Below, in pieces: positions 42,598-52,257 of a stretch of DNA of 64,000 nt (its first letter is position 1; the number at the start of each line of letters is the position of its first letter). Origin of the DNA: Thereva unica (taxonomy: Eukaryota; Arthropoda; Insecta; Diptera; Therevidae); NCBI GenBank assembly GCA_949987705.1, contig OX465281.1, positions 192,993,112 through 193,057,111 on the forward strand, in the 5' to 3' direction. A program made the translations under genes and the position numbers. The notes under the pieces are model-generated. The model was not told the DNA's origin and did not search any database. It saw only the letters and a list, made by a program, of their open reading frames with translations.

Positions 42598-45480
42598 ATG
42601 TCTAAAACTCCAACGGAATCAAGTTCCCATGACACATTGCTCGACATCCAAAGTGCATTGATCGAGCAAATGCACAAGTTCATGGTGAATATAAAAAAGG
42701 CGGCAATCCCGAAAAGAACGCACGGGTTTTATGTATCACGCGTAAACGGGTGGCATGATTTGTGGCATCAATTCGCTGCTAATGATCTTCGAATCAGCCA
42801 AACTCCCGAAAACTCAAATCATCCGTACTTCACTGAGGATCTTTTTTCTGCACAAGAGCAGATTTATTACGAGTTCAAAGGCGAACTCATTGACCACGTA
42901 TCGAGGTTAGAACAACCTGCAAATACGTCCAGGCATAACCAGGACGTTAATACCACATTATCGGCATCCACATCTGGCAAAACTCATACCAGCTTGCCTA
43001 GAATCTCATTACCCACCTTCTCAGGGAACTACAACGATTGGATCAGTTTCCGAGATTTATATCTTTCCGTAATTCATCAAAATTCGGATCTGGAAAACGT
43101 GCAAAAGTTCCATTATCTCAAAACAACACTCACTGGTGACGCTGCTAACGTGATAAAACAGTTCAGTGTCACCAATGCAAATTACTCATCCGCCTGGAAG
43201 GCATTGACCGAACGGTATGAAAACACCCGAGTGCTAGTTTTTTCATTATTACGCACGTTTACGTCACAACAAAAAATTACCGCTGAATCAGCAAGTGCCA
43301 TTAAAAGTCTACTTGACACCACGAGCGAAGCTTTAGCGTCACTGGAAAATTTGAAAGTAAATATTTCAAATTGGGATCCCCTCGTTATTCACCTCCTGGT
43401 TCAGAAACTGCCTCCAGAAACACACAAAGCTTGGGAGGAATCCATTGGAGACAGCTATGACGTTCCGACATGGCCATCATTCAAGAAATTTCTTGAAACT
43501 CGTTTCCGCACTTTGGAAGCGATAGGGTCAAATAAAGCCAAAGAAAAACGCGCAGACGGCCCTAATAACACCTCCAAAAATCTTATACAGAATTTTTTCA
43601 ATTCTAATTCAGCCTGTGAGCTATGCTCTGAAAATCACGGGCTACGCTCATGTCCCCGATTCCTGAAGTTAGACGTGAGAGCTAAAATAAAAGTGGCCAA
43701 GGCTAAAAAATATTGCCTCAACTGTCTAGGTAAATACCATGCTTTAAGCAAGTGCCTAAGCAAAAACAGGTGCAATGTATGTAAACAAAAACATCATACA
43801 TTACTACATTTATCAGGAGGTAAATCTCAAAATGTATCGGGAAATCATCAAAGTCACGTAGGTAATGACTCCAGATCTATCCGAGCATCACCTCCCATCC
43901 ATGACACCAACAACCACACGGATGCAGCAACTCCCAATATACTCACACATTTTACTAATGAAAGAAGGCAAGTATTACTAGCTACAGCCATCGTTTTCAT
44001 CAAAACAAAACAAGGACTTCAGAGTGTGCGAGCTCTGATAGATCCCGGATCGCAAGCCACCTTTATCACAAAAGCCGTTCTACAACGCTTGAAAATTAAA
44101 ACGACGTCGACAACCGTCAGAATGTTTGGTCTTATGAACACTGAAACTGCCAATTCCCAAAAAATGGCGAAATTTATTATTCAGGACACAAATGCGAATA
44201 ATAACATCGAAGTCAACGCAATAGTTTTGGATCAACTCACCGAGCTCTTGCCATTGACAAAGATCAAACCACAAAAATGGGATCATCTCCAAGAATTGAA
44301 GTTAGCCGATCCTGCATTCAACACGCCGGGAAAAATCGACTTGCTCATAGGAGCAGATATCTATCCCTCGATCCTACTCGATGGATTAAAACTTGGACCT
44401 AATAGTTCACCTGCAGCTCAAAATACCATTTTTGGGTGGATATTAACAGGTCCAACGGGTAATCAGAACGCGAACAACAAGGTTGAGATAGTATCATATG
44501 TCAACACTGTAGATGACTGTCTATTTGATATAAAGAAATTCTGGGAAATCGAAGAATGTTCATTGCCTAAAGTCGATACTCCTGAAGACACCTTCTGTGA
44601 AAGCTATTTCGCAAAAACTCATTACCGAAAGTCGAATGGTTCCTATGTAGTTCGTTTACCATTTAAGGCTCTTTTAGAGAAAAATCAAGTGATGCTTGGC
44701 GCATCCCGTCAAATTGCACTTAGGCGCTTGATACACAGTGAAAAATCGGCAGAGAGAAAAGGTATGTTGCAGAATTACAACGAAGTGGTAAAGGAATATT
44801 TAACTCTGAATCAAATGGAAGAAATCACTGCAAATCAACCCGGGGGGGAGCCTTGGAAAGGGAATTATCTACCACATCATGCGGTTTTTAAGGAGGCCAG
44901 CACCACTACAAAGTTGAGGGTGGTCTTCGACGCTTCTTGTAAAACAGGATCAGGCATATCCCTTAATGAATCCCTACTCACGGGCCCAGCTTTACAGCAA
45001 GATATCACCACTCTTCTATTGAATTGGAGATTTCACAGGTATGTTTTTTCTGCGGACATTGAGAAAATGTACCGACAGATTTGGATACATCCCGATGATG
45101 TGGATTATCAACGCATATTATGGCGGCCCACACCAAAACACGCTATCAAAGACTATCGTCTTTTGACCGTCACTTTTGGAGTTTCGTGTGCACCATACCT
45201 AGCCATCCGAACGCTACATCAATTAGCGGAGGATGAAAAATCGACATTTCCTAATGCTTCTGAGTGTTTACAAAATGATTTTTATGTCGACGATGTACTT
45301 GCCGGTAGAGACACGATAGAGGAAATAAATCTACTCAAACATGAACTAAAAGCACTTTTGAATAAAGGGAAATTTCCTCTGAGAAAATTTTCAGCTAACC
45401 ACCAGGACATATTAACAGATTTACCCAAGGATGAAATATCCACAGAAGCACTCTTGCAACTACAAGAGGATCCCATATAA
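42598..45480 (+). CDS. BEL Gag-protease-reverse transcriptase polyprotein (first part)
   Basis: 960 codons from ATG 42598. Gag fills about residues 1-330, including PRISLPTFSGNYNDWISF near 135-155. Zinc knuckle-like Cys/His clusters follow at about 338-405 (CELC...H...C, CLNCLGKYHALSKC, CNVCKQKHH). The aspartic protease has DPGSQATFI at about 482-490, and the BEL LADPAFNTPGKIDLLIGAD segment at about 571-589. RT covers about 690-960, with LPHHAVFKEASTTTKLRVVF, the first catalytic Asp in FSADIEKMYRQI, and YVDDVLAG at about 895-902. It ends at TAA 45478-45480 just after the palm/thumb, where related elements read on. The protein would supply capsid, protease and RT, but not RNase H or integrase, unless the ribosome shifts frame. 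Confidence 0.9.
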   Translation: MSKTPTESSSHDTLLDIQSALIEQMHKFMVNIKKAAIPKRTHGFYVSRVNGWHDLWHQFAANDLRISQTPENSNHPYFTEDLFSAQEQIYYEFKGELIDHVSRLEQPANTSRHNQDVNTTLSASTSGKTHTSLPRISLPTFSGNYNDWISFRDLYLSVIHQNSDLENVQKFHYLKTTLTGDAANVIKQFSVTNANYSSAWKALTERYENTRVLVFSLLRTFTSQQKITAESASAIKSLLDTTSEALASLENLKVNISNWDPLVIHLLVQKLPPETHKAWEESIGDSYDVPTWPSFKKFLETRFRTLEAIGSNKAKEKRADGPNNTSKNLIQNFFNSNSACELCSENHGLRSCPRFLKLDVRAKIKVAKAKKYCLNCLGKYHALSKCLSKNRCNVCKQKHHTLLHLSGGKSQNVSGNHQSHVGNDSRSIRASPPIHDTNNHTDAATPNILTHFTNERRQVLLATAIVFIKTKQGLQSVRALIDPGSQATFITKAVLQRLKIKTTSTTVRMFGLMNTETANSQKMAKFIIQDTNANNNIEVNAIVLDQLTELLPLTKIKPQKWDHLQELKLADPAFNTPGKIDLLIGADIYPSILLDGLKLGPNSSPAAQNTIFGWILTGPTGNQNANNKVEIVSYVNTVDDCLFDIKKFWEIEECSLPKVDTPEDTFCESYFAKTHYRKSNGSYVVRLPFKALLEKNQVMLGASRQIALRRLIHSEKSAERKGMLQNYNEVVKEYLTLNQMEEITANQPGGEPWKGNYLPHHAVFKEASTTTKLRVVFDASCKTGSGISLNESLLTGPALQQDITTLLLNWRFHRYVFSADIEKMYRQIWIHPDDVDYQRILWRPTPKHAIKDYRLLTVTFGVSCAPYLAIRTLHQLAEDEKSTFPNASECLQNDFYVDDVLAGRDTIEEINLLKHELKALLNKGKFPLRKFSANHQDILTDLPKDEISTEALLQLQEDPI

Positions 45481-45542
45481 AGGCGCTTGGCCTATCTTGG
45501 CATCCACAAGATGATGTTTTTCGCTATAAGCTGAACATAAAT

Positions 45543-47816
45543 TTGGCGGGGCCCCTTACAAAACGACAAATTTTATCCAAAATTGCTAAACTATTCGATC
45601 CTCTCGGCTGGTTGAGCCCTGTTATTATCTCTGGGAAAATTTTAATACAAAAACTATGGTTGGCCATGGTAGATTGGGACTCAAATATTCCCGACACCCT
45701 CAAACAAGAATGGCACAATTTTACAGATACACTACAAATAATTGAAAGCATCGAAATACCTAGGTGGATTAATTATCTGGCTTCCGCAAAAATCGAATTC
45801 CATGGGTTTTGTGACAGTTCCGAACGAGCTTATGCTGCTGTAATATACGCAAGAGTTCAGCAAAGCGACGGGGCAATCAGTACTCATCTGCTTTTATCAA
45901 AAACTAGAGTCGCTCCAATAAAAACCTTGTCACTCCCACGTTTAGAATTATGTGGGGCTCACCTACTATCCAAGCTGGTTAAAAAACTTCGAGACAATTT
46001 ACGAAGAACCGCCCCAGTTTATCTATGGACAGACTCCACTATTGTCCTCACGTGGCTGACCAATCATCCAAACCGGTGGAAGACATTCGTTGCCAACCGA
46101 ATCTCGGATATCCACAATAACTTTCCAGAAAATATTTGGCGACATGTTAGATCCGAACATAACCCCGCTGACCTAGCATCACGAGGAGCCACTAAAGCAG
46201 ATCTGATTTCCCGATCTCTTTGGTGGGAAGGACCAGAATGGCTTCGGGAACCTGAAACAGAGTGGCCCCAAATGTCTCACCTTGAACCATCAAAAGCCGC
46301 CGAAGAAGAAATGAAAAGAGTTAAAACTTTTCAGGTTAACGTGGAAACTGAAAACATAATAGATCGATTTTCTAATTTTACCAGAGCATGTCGCGTAATA
46401 GCCTACTGTCGGCGATTCTGGAAGAAGAATCGCTCCCCTTATCTCACTGCAGAAGAAATTCAGGAGGCCAAATTAACCCTGATCAGGCTGAGTCAATTGC
46501 AGCATTATCCTGACGAAATAATAAGTCTGCGGAAAGGAGAAAACATCAACAAGAGAAGTAGCTTACTTTCACTCAATCCATTTCTAGACGACCAAGATGT
46601 ATTACGGGTCGGAGGGCGTTTAGAGCATGCAAACCTACCCTTCGAAGAAAAGCATCCAATAATCTTGGCTTGTTCCTCAAAGCTCGCAGTCTTACTTATC
46701 AGACATATCCATCAAGTCACCATGCACGGTGGCCCGAATCTCACACTTACGACTCTGAGGAAAACTTACTGGATACCTAGAGCAAAATCCGTCATTAGAA
46801 GCCAGCGGCATCAGTGCATCATTTGCTCGCGATGGAGACAGCAGCCAACAACGCAAATAATGGGCAATTTACCTAAATTACGAACGGAGTTAACGAGACC
46901 CTTCGCTACAGTCGGCATCGATTTCGCTGGACCCATTAACATAAAATTAAGTAAGCTGCGAAACTCAAAGACAGCCAAAGCGTATATAGCAGTTTTCGTG
47001 TGTTTCGCTACAAAAGCTCTACACATAGAAGCGGTATCGGATCTGACATCCGAAGCATTCGTCGCCGCACTGAGAAGGTTTTTCTCTAGACGAGGTGTTT
47101 CAAGAGACATTTACACTGATAATGGAACCAACTTTGTAGGCGCTTCCAGATCATTGGATAAAGAAATAGAAAGTGCCTTGAAAAACAACATCCCAATAGC
47201 TGCAGAAAGGTATGCAAATCATAAGGTTAACTGGCATTTTATCCCACCAGCAGCCCCGCATTTTGGTGGATTATGGGAGGCTGGCGTAAAATCTATCAAA
47301 TACCACCTACGCAGAGTGATTGGACAAAGTTTATTAACGTTTGAGGAACTAATGACGACTCTCACCCAGATCGAGGCAGTTCTTAACTCCCGTCCATTGT
47401 GTCCACTTTCTGAGAATCCGGAAGACCTTACGTGTTTAACACCAGCTCATTTTCTTATCGGCAACGCACAGTCATCAATACCTGAAACGGATTGGAGTTC
47501 TTATCAGCAGTCTCACCTATCCAGATGGCAGTATCTACAAAAACTAAAATATGATTTTTGGAATCGTTGGCAGGCGGAATATCTTCATCGTTTACAACAA
47601 CGACCCAAATGGAAGATTGAAGAGCCGTCGATAAGAGTTGGCACGCTAGTGCTACTTAAGGAAGATAACTTGCCTCCTTCAGCTTGGAAATTAGCGCGAG
47701 TAATTGAATTGCATAGCGGAAGAGATGGTAAGGTACGAGTAGTTACGGTAAAAACCTCAACTAATCAACTGAAGAGAGCCATATCGAAGATATGCTGTCT
47801 GCCTTTTAAAAATTAA
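45543..47816 (+). CDS. BEL RNase H-integrase (second part of pol)
   Basis: 757 codons, in a different frame from the upstream pol. The same frame is open back to about 45477 and there encodes the ALGLSWHP block that normally follows RT without a break. RNase H spans about residues 80-225 (FHGFCDSSERAYAAVIY, LSLPRLELCGAHLL, WTDSTIVLTWL, NPADLASRG). The integrase zinc domain (H...H, CIIC) is near 385-430. The core Asp residues lie in GIDFAGPI (about 460) and IYTDNGTNF (about 522), with Glu in LWEAGVKS (about 577). A C-terminal domain ends at 757. All catalytic residues are present. No good ATG marks a separate start, so expression probably depends on the upstream frame. Confidence 0.85.
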   Translation: MAGPLTKRQILSKIAKLFDPLGWLSPVIISGKILIQKLWLAMVDWDSNIPDTLKQEWHNFTDTLQIIESIEIPRWINYLASAKIEFHGFCDSSERAYAAVIYARVQQSDGAISTHLLLSKTRVAPIKTLSLPRLELCGAHLLSKLVKKLRDNLRRTAPVYLWTDSTIVLTWLTNHPNRWKTFVANRISDIHNNFPENIWRHVRSEHNPADLASRGATKADLISRSLWWEGPEWLREPETEWPQMSHLEPSKAAEEEMKRVKTFQVNVETENIIDRFSNFTRACRVIAYCRRFWKKNRSPYLTAEEIQEAKLTLIRLSQLQHYPDEIISLRKGENINKRSSLLSLNPFLDDQDVLRVGGRLEHANLPFEEKHPIILACSSKLAVLLIRHIHQVTMHGGPNLTLTTLRKTYWIPRAKSVIRSQRHQCIICSRWRQQPTTQIMGNLPKLRTELTRPFATVGIDFAGPINIKLSKLRNSKTAKAYIAVFVCFATKALHIEAVSDLTSEAFVAALRRFFSRRGVSRDIYTDNGTNFVGASRSLDKEIESALKNNIPIAAERYANHKVNWHFIPPAAPHFGGLWEAGVKSIKYHLRRVIGQSLLTFEELMTTLTQIEAVLNSRPLCPLSENPEDLTCLTPAHFLIGNAQSSIPETDWSSYQQSHLSRWQYLQKLKYDFWNRWQAEYLHRLQQRPKWKIEEPSIRVGTLVLLKEDNLPPSAWKLARVIELHSGRDGKVRVVTVKTSTNQLKRAISKICCLPFKN

Positions 47817-47942
47817 GTAGCACCAATAAATCAATTTATTAGGTTAAGATGTAAATATACATATATTATCTATATACAACTACACAATAATTTAGGAAAA
47901 CATCTCTTTCTCGCAGATCAAAGGAAACCCAGAGATAGCAAA

Positions 47943-49934
47943 ATGTGGAAAATCGGCATTATAATTAGTTTGATTGGCAATGTTAGCTCTTTAATTGCTT
48001 ACGACTGTGGTCATGAGCAAATAAATAAAACAGTGATTTCTTTATTAAATGTCGAACCATGCAATATTGAAAACCCGACCACTAAATACGAGGAGGAGGA
48101 TATACAGCTCTTAGAACTAAATGAAGTGACCTCTGTCCATATATACCAATGTAAAATTAATGTTTTGCAATCGGTGTATTATTGCGGTATGTTCAGTCAC
48201 CTTTCTGTGGTCCTGGGAGGGCTAAGTACCTTCATAATGGAAATATCTAAAGAAACCTGTATTAAAATACATCAATTTGGTACGTTAGAACTGCAAAACA
48301 ACCGGGTTATAGCAGGTATCAAGACCAACTCATCTACCCGATTCACCGAAGTTATTGCTGGAACAGTTGACCCCAAAGGCAATTGCCAAGGCACAACATA
48401 CACCTATGGACAAACGTCGTGGAACGACGTTATAGTCATTCACGCCATGGAAGTGACCATAATGGACTACAACGGTAGTGCGCACTTGAACAATGACGAA
48501 ATCATACTTCGTAACAATTTAGTATGTCCTTATATGAAGGGCAGGTGTATCGACCCTGAGTACGGTATCAGTTTTTGGAATTTGCTTACAGATGTAGGAT
48601 GTGAAGCTGTGGGTTATAATGTACTCTATCAAGGAAATGCTACCAAAACACAAAGCTTGGATGTATATAGAAAAGAAACTCACACCATATACACAGTAAG
48701 CGTTGGAGAAGTCATCTTTGCATTAGAGACAGTAAAACCAATCTCGGTATGCCACTATGACGGATATCAAACGGAGCATCCTCGTCTAGTCATTGTGAAG
48801 AAGTCACGACATGGTTACCCGTTTATTAAGAAGCCAATGAACACAAAAGGGTTGGACTTGTTCACTTATATCAATGCCAAATTTGTTTATGTAGAACGTC
48901 ACATAAAGGCGCAAATCCAGACGCTCTACCTTAATCTCCTGAAAAGGAAATGTGAACTTGAAAGGGAGGTCTTAAAAACCCAGCTAGTCGCAGCCCATCA
49001 ACATCCCACAGAATTTGCTTTCATGAGAATGAAAGAGCCAGGGTATACCGCCATATCAAGAGGAGAAGTCCTCTACCTCATCAAATGTCAAGCAGTCGAA
49101 GTTATAATCCGAAAAACCGAACGGTGTTTTAGCGAGCTCCCCGTCACATATCAAAATCGAAGCTTCTTCATCACACCGATAACACATCTGCTTCAAGAAT
49201 TTGGTACGGAGATACCTTGCTCGTCGACCCTTACCTCAACTTATTTTCTACACGGAACCTGGTATGGATTTTCGCCACAAATCCATCGCTTAGAGTCACC
49301 CGAGTCACTAAAACCATCAGAAGATATACCGTGGAAATATAATGATCCTCATGAATTGATTAAATCTGGAATATACTCTTATGAAAGTGTCAATGACCTA
49401 CGAAAGCAGATAATGTACCCTTCAGAACGTCAAGCAATTGAGAACATCGTTACCAAGGCTTTAGTCGGACATGACATAGATCAACAGGATATCAACATTC
49501 TACACCTCTTCTCGAATCATCATTTTACTCAAATATCGGAATATCTGTTTCAAACCTGGTCTATATTCTCAACTTTAGGTCAAGTATCTGCTGGATTCAT
49601 TGGGTTGTGGCTCATAATACGCTTAGTTAAATACCTCATAGGGGTAATTATCAACGCCAAGCTCATCTCTACACTCCGAGGAAAAAGCTGGTGGCTACTC
49701 GCAGCAACGTGTAACACACTTACCACATATCTGGTGCATAAAGACTTGCGACAATCTCATCAAGAACCAAACATACAATTGACGTCGGTGTGCACCGAGT
49801 CACCTCAACAAGCAGCAGAGGAGACCAATGAACTTCCGACAAATGGAGTTCGAGAGTTAAGTAGCAGCACTGTGACATTAGACTCACTTCAACGCCAAAC
49901 AAAAATATATCCATCACTAATTTCTAAAGCATAA
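47943..49934 (+). CDS. Envelope-like glycoprotein (chuvirus-type) carried by BEL
   Basis: A 663-codon intact frame, 126 bases after pol. A hydrophobic N-terminus (residues 1-19) followed by a Cys-rich ectodomain indicates a secreted, type I membrane protein. N-glycosylation sequons (NKT, NSS, NGS, NAT, NRS) are spread over residues 28-410. A strong membrane segment lies at about 548-575 (AGFIGLWLIIRLVKYL), followed by a cytoplasmic tail of about 85 residues. The pattern of AYDC near residue 20, SLLNVEPC, YYCGMFSH and CIDPEYGISFW resembles glycoproteins of chuviruses, which BEL/Pao elements of insects are known to have acquired. I base the family on motif pattern only. A surface glycoprotein would allow cell-to-cell transfer, which is inference. 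Confidence 0.8.
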   Translation: MWKIGIIISLIGNVSSLIAYDCGHEQINKTVISLLNVEPCNIENPTTKYEEEDIQLLELNEVTSVHIYQCKINVLQSVYYCGMFSHLSVVLGGLSTFIMEISKETCIKIHQFGTLELQNNRVIAGIKTNSSTRFTEVIAGTVDPKGNCQGTTYTYGQTSWNDVIVIHAMEVTIMDYNGSAHLNNDEIILRNNLVCPYMKGRCIDPEYGISFWNLLTDVGCEAVGYNVLYQGNATKTQSLDVYRKETHTIYTVSVGEVIFALETVKPISVCHYDGYQTEHPRLVIVKKSRHGYPFIKKPMNTKGLDLFTYINAKFVYVERHIKAQIQTLYLNLLKRKCELEREVLKTQLVAAHQHPTEFAFMRMKEPGYTAISRGEVLYLIKCQAVEVIIRKTERCFSELPVTYQNRSFFITPITHLLQEFGTEIPCSSTLTSTYFLHGTWYGFSPQIHRLESPESLKPSEDIPWKYNDPHELIKSGIYSYESVNDLRKQIMYPSERQAIENIVTKALVGHDIDQQDINILHLFSNHHFTQISEYLFQTWSIFSTLGQVSAGFIGLWLIIRLVKYLIGVIINAKLISTLRGKSWWLLAATCNTLTTYLVHKDLRQSHQEPNIQLTSVCTESPQQAAEETNELPTNGVRELSSSTVTLDSLQRQTKIYPSLISKA

Positions 49935-50160
49935 ACCAACTTGCATTGCATTTTCCTCCCCTTTATCCAAAAACAAACTCATCTCCATTCCATATCCTTT
50001 ATCTATATCCCTAATCTGGGGCGAGTCGGAGCGCCCATCAAATAACTCCTTGCACTAGGAATCCATTGTGGTTCGGAGGAAATGCCAGCCACATAACCCC
50101 ATTTAATTAGTATTTTTTTTTTCTATCTTTGAAATACAGATATTTCAAGGCGGCCCAAAA
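49935..50160 (+). other. BEL 3' non-coding region with purine tract
   Basis: A 226-base spacer after the glycoprotein stop. AAGGCGGCCCAAAA immediately before the 3' LTR is the most likely polypurine tract, though it is interrupted by pyrimidines. Confidence 0.6.
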
Positions 50161-50649
50161 TGTTCAACGTCCCGGTGAACAACCCGTTGCTGCAACCATC
50201 AAATGTTCAACGTCCCAATTCAACAGTGAACAACCCGTGGCTGCAACCATCAGCAAGTACGAAGAACAATAATTAGGTCAACCAATGCTGAAACAACTAC
50301 GCTCAGCAGTTGGGAAATTGCGACAGGTTATGACCGGCAATAACCCCCGGGTTCATCATTCCAATCAGCCAGCACGCACCTACCATCGTTGGGCAGTGAG
50401 GGCAGTGAGTACCACGCCGCCGCGAAAGCAACAGTCAGAATTACAGTCAGAATTATTATGAAGTTTATATTATCTTAAAGTCATTGTGTATCAATTAAAG
50501 TGTTTTCATTGTTCTTGTATTTATATTATCTCAAATTCATTGTGTGTTAATTAAAGTGGTTTTCATTATTTTGAATCTACATCTTTTAATGTGTGAGTGA
50601 GTGTAGCAACCAAGGACAAACCACGGAAGGAAGAAAGAGGCAAAAAACA
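50161..50649 (+). repeat. BEL 3' LTR
   Basis: It has the same 489 bases as the 5' LTR, from TGTTCAACG to AAAAAACA, followed by the CTTAC duplication and the resumed LINE coding. Confidence 0.95.
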
Positions 50650-50654
50650 CTTAC

Positions 50655-51148
50655 TGCTTTTTCTAGGGCCACGTTGAATAACAAGCAGGAGAGTGCGTCA
50701 CCTTGCCTTAATCCTTTATTTGTTCTGAGGGGTGGGGATAATTCACCATCAATTCTGACTTTACACCTTGCATCTTTCATCGAGATTTTTGTCAGCTCTA
50801 CAAGGTGTTTTGATATTCCGAGCTGCTCCATAGCCTCAAATAACTCCTTGCGGTTCACACTATCGTAAGCATATCTGTAGTCGATGAATAACATGTGGAT
50901 GTTTATGTTAAATTCAACGGCCTTTTCTAGGGTTTCTTTGAGTACAAATAACTGGTCTGTTGTGGATCTTCCAGGACGAAAACCGCATTGATACTCTCCT
51001 AGTATTCTTTCCACGTATGGTTGTAGTCTATTATAGAGTACACGTGAGAACACTTTGTATGTTGTATTCAACAGCGTTATTCCTCTATAGTTGCTGCAAG
51101 ATAGAGGGTCTCCTTTTTTGTGTAAAGGACACACTATGCCTTCGTTCC
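50655..51148 (-). pseudogene. LINE copy B ORF2, RT N-half
   Basis: From about 51148 leftward: NEGIVCPLHKKGDPLSCSNY, RGITLLNTTYKVFSRVLYNR, GEYQCGFRPGRSTTDQLFVL, HMLFIDYRYAYDSVNRKELF (first catalytic Asp) and LRTNKGLRQGDALSCLLFNV. It then reaches the BEL boundary at 50650. It is the direct continuation of the frame at 40944-41796. The right end is cut at the left edge of the Polinton near 51149, so the endonuclease half is lost. Confidence 0.85.
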
Positions 51149-51189
51149 ACTCAGTAGTAGAGCTATGTCACTCCTGGGCCACCTCTCAG

Positions 51190-51660
51190 GTGGCTTCGTA
51201 CCGGCCTAGGATTTGGGGGGGTCTGAAAGCTCTTTATGTACGTGTACGAGGTGTTTTAGGTTTGTGTCTTGGATAAGGTGGCTTGAAAGCTCTTGATGTG
51301 GGTGTATGAGGTATTTTTTGGTGTGAGTCCTGGATAAGGTGGCTTACAGTTGGAGTTGGTGGTTGGAGATGGGTGAAAGTTCAGGTCTTGGATGTGGTGT
51401 AGAACTGGCATGGGGATTCGGGGTGTGACTGAAAGCTCTGGATGTAAGTTTGTGTCATGGATGGGGTGGCCCAGAGCATGGGATATGGCATGGGATTTGA
51501 AGGTGGCGCAGAAATGGCATGGGATATGGTCCAGAGCTGGCATGGGATTTGGGGATGTGACTTAAGGCTCTGGATGTATGTTTGCGTGGCCCAGAACCGG
51601 CATGGGACGGAAAGTTGGTGCGAGATGTGAGCGCCAGCTGTGGGAAGCTAGTTGAACTAA
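51190..51660. repeat. G-rich degenerate tandem repeat at the Polinton left end
   Basis: Words such as GTGGCTTGAAAGCTCTTGAT, GGCATGGGATTTGG and AGGCTCTGGATGTATGTTTG recur with a loose spacing of about 60-80 bases, G-rich on the plus strand. It occupies the place of the terminal inverted repeat, but there is no right-hand partner to prove it. Confidence 0.5.
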
Positions 51661-51716
51661 GAATTAAAGAAGCTCTTGAGGGATCTTTTGTAATGATCTT
51701 TGATTCAATTATTATG

Positions 51717-51727
51717 TATATAAATCC
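51717..51727 (+). promoter_or_regulatory. TATA motif upstream of the left-end gene cluster
   Basis: TATATAAATCC lies 43 bases before ATG 51770. Very similar TATAAATA words precede other Polinton genes, which suggests a shared promoter type. Confidence 0.55.
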
Positions 51728-51769
51728 TTGAAGGGGGAATGTTAGGTTAGTTTTCTTCCGGTTGCGGTG

Positions 51770-51952
51770 ATGAATAGTTATAAGGATTCTACCAGATTGC
51801 TTGAGGAAAAGGGTGATAAAGGAAGCAAAGTAAAAGAATTAAAATATCAACTGAATTCTCTATCAATTAAATCGAAGCAATCATCATCATCATCATCTGA
51901 GAGTAAAGATACTTCTTCATCCATAAGATATCAGCAGATAAAAGATAAGTAA
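51770..51952 (+). CDS. Ser/Lys-rich small protein of the Polinton left cluster
   Basis: 60 residues from ATG 51770 (an in-frame GTG lies just before it). It is charged, with a Lys/Glu-rich N-half and a serine run (SSSSSSESKDTSSS) at about 37-50. No known domain is visible. It ends 2 bases before the next ATG, and the TATA motif is well placed, so it is probably the first gene of a three-gene unit. It could equally be a leader frame. No function is assigned. Confidence 0.5.
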   Translation: MNSYKDSTRLLEEKGDKGSKVKELKYQLNSLSIKSKQSSSSSSESKDTSSSIRYQQIKDK

Positions 51953-51954
51953 AT

Positions 51955-52257
51955 ATGAGCATACCAAAATTTCTCGAAGAATATTCTAGTATACTGTTGG
52001 AGGAGCATAAGGGTAAAATAGAACAACTCTATAGATATGTTCAAGAATACGAAAATGCTGGAAAAGTTATTTCTATACATGGAGTACATTATATGAACTG
52101 CCCATGGTCGAACGATAAAACAACTTGTGGACCAGATACATGTGGATGCTGTTTTGTGGAGCGGTGCAAACGGGAAGTTCAACGCCTAGTAAATTTTTAT
52201 GTCCGGATCACCAAAAGCAGCTGTAGAGAATGCATAAAAGGGTTCGATTTACACTAG
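51955..52257 (+). CDS. Cysteine-rich protein of the Polinton left cluster, unknown
   Basis: 100 residues from ATG 51955. A helical N-half (MSIPKFLEEYSSILLEEHKG at 1-20) is followed by a compact Cys cluster at about 49-70 with spacing C-x8-C-x4-C-x-CC-x4-C. CRECI is near the C-terminus. The spacing suggests metal binding or disulphides, but it matches no zinc finger or BIR pattern I know. It starts 2 bases after the previous stop and overlaps the next gene by 28 bases, typical of compact viral gene packing. The role is unknown; the neighbours suggest an accessory, host-directed function. Confidence 0.55.
   Translation: MSIPKFLEEYSSILLEEHKGKIEQLYRYVQEYENAGKVISIHGVHYMNCPWSNDKTTCGPDTCGCCFVERCKREVQRLVNFYVRITKSSCRECIKGFDLH

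Larger units (their letters stand above)
41802..50649 (+). mobile_element. BEL/Pao LTR retrotransposon with envelope-like gene, nearly intact
   Basis: Two 489-bp LTRs (41802-42290, 50161-50649) read identical base for base. They are bounded by the 5-bp duplication CTTAC (41797-41801, 50650-50654), and the host LINE continues on both sides. A primer-binding site follows the 5' LTR and a purine-rich tract precedes the 3' LTR. Coding order is gag-protease-RT, RNase H-integrase, then a glycoprotein. One frame break near 45478 separates the two pol parts. Identical LTRs mean a very recent insertion. Confidence 0.95.

Noticed and set aside
45465..45485. Programmed -1 frameshift in the young BEL element
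   Set aside because: No classical slippery heptamer is present and BEL pol is usually one frame, so I favour a simple lesion; it is kept only as an open question in the findings.
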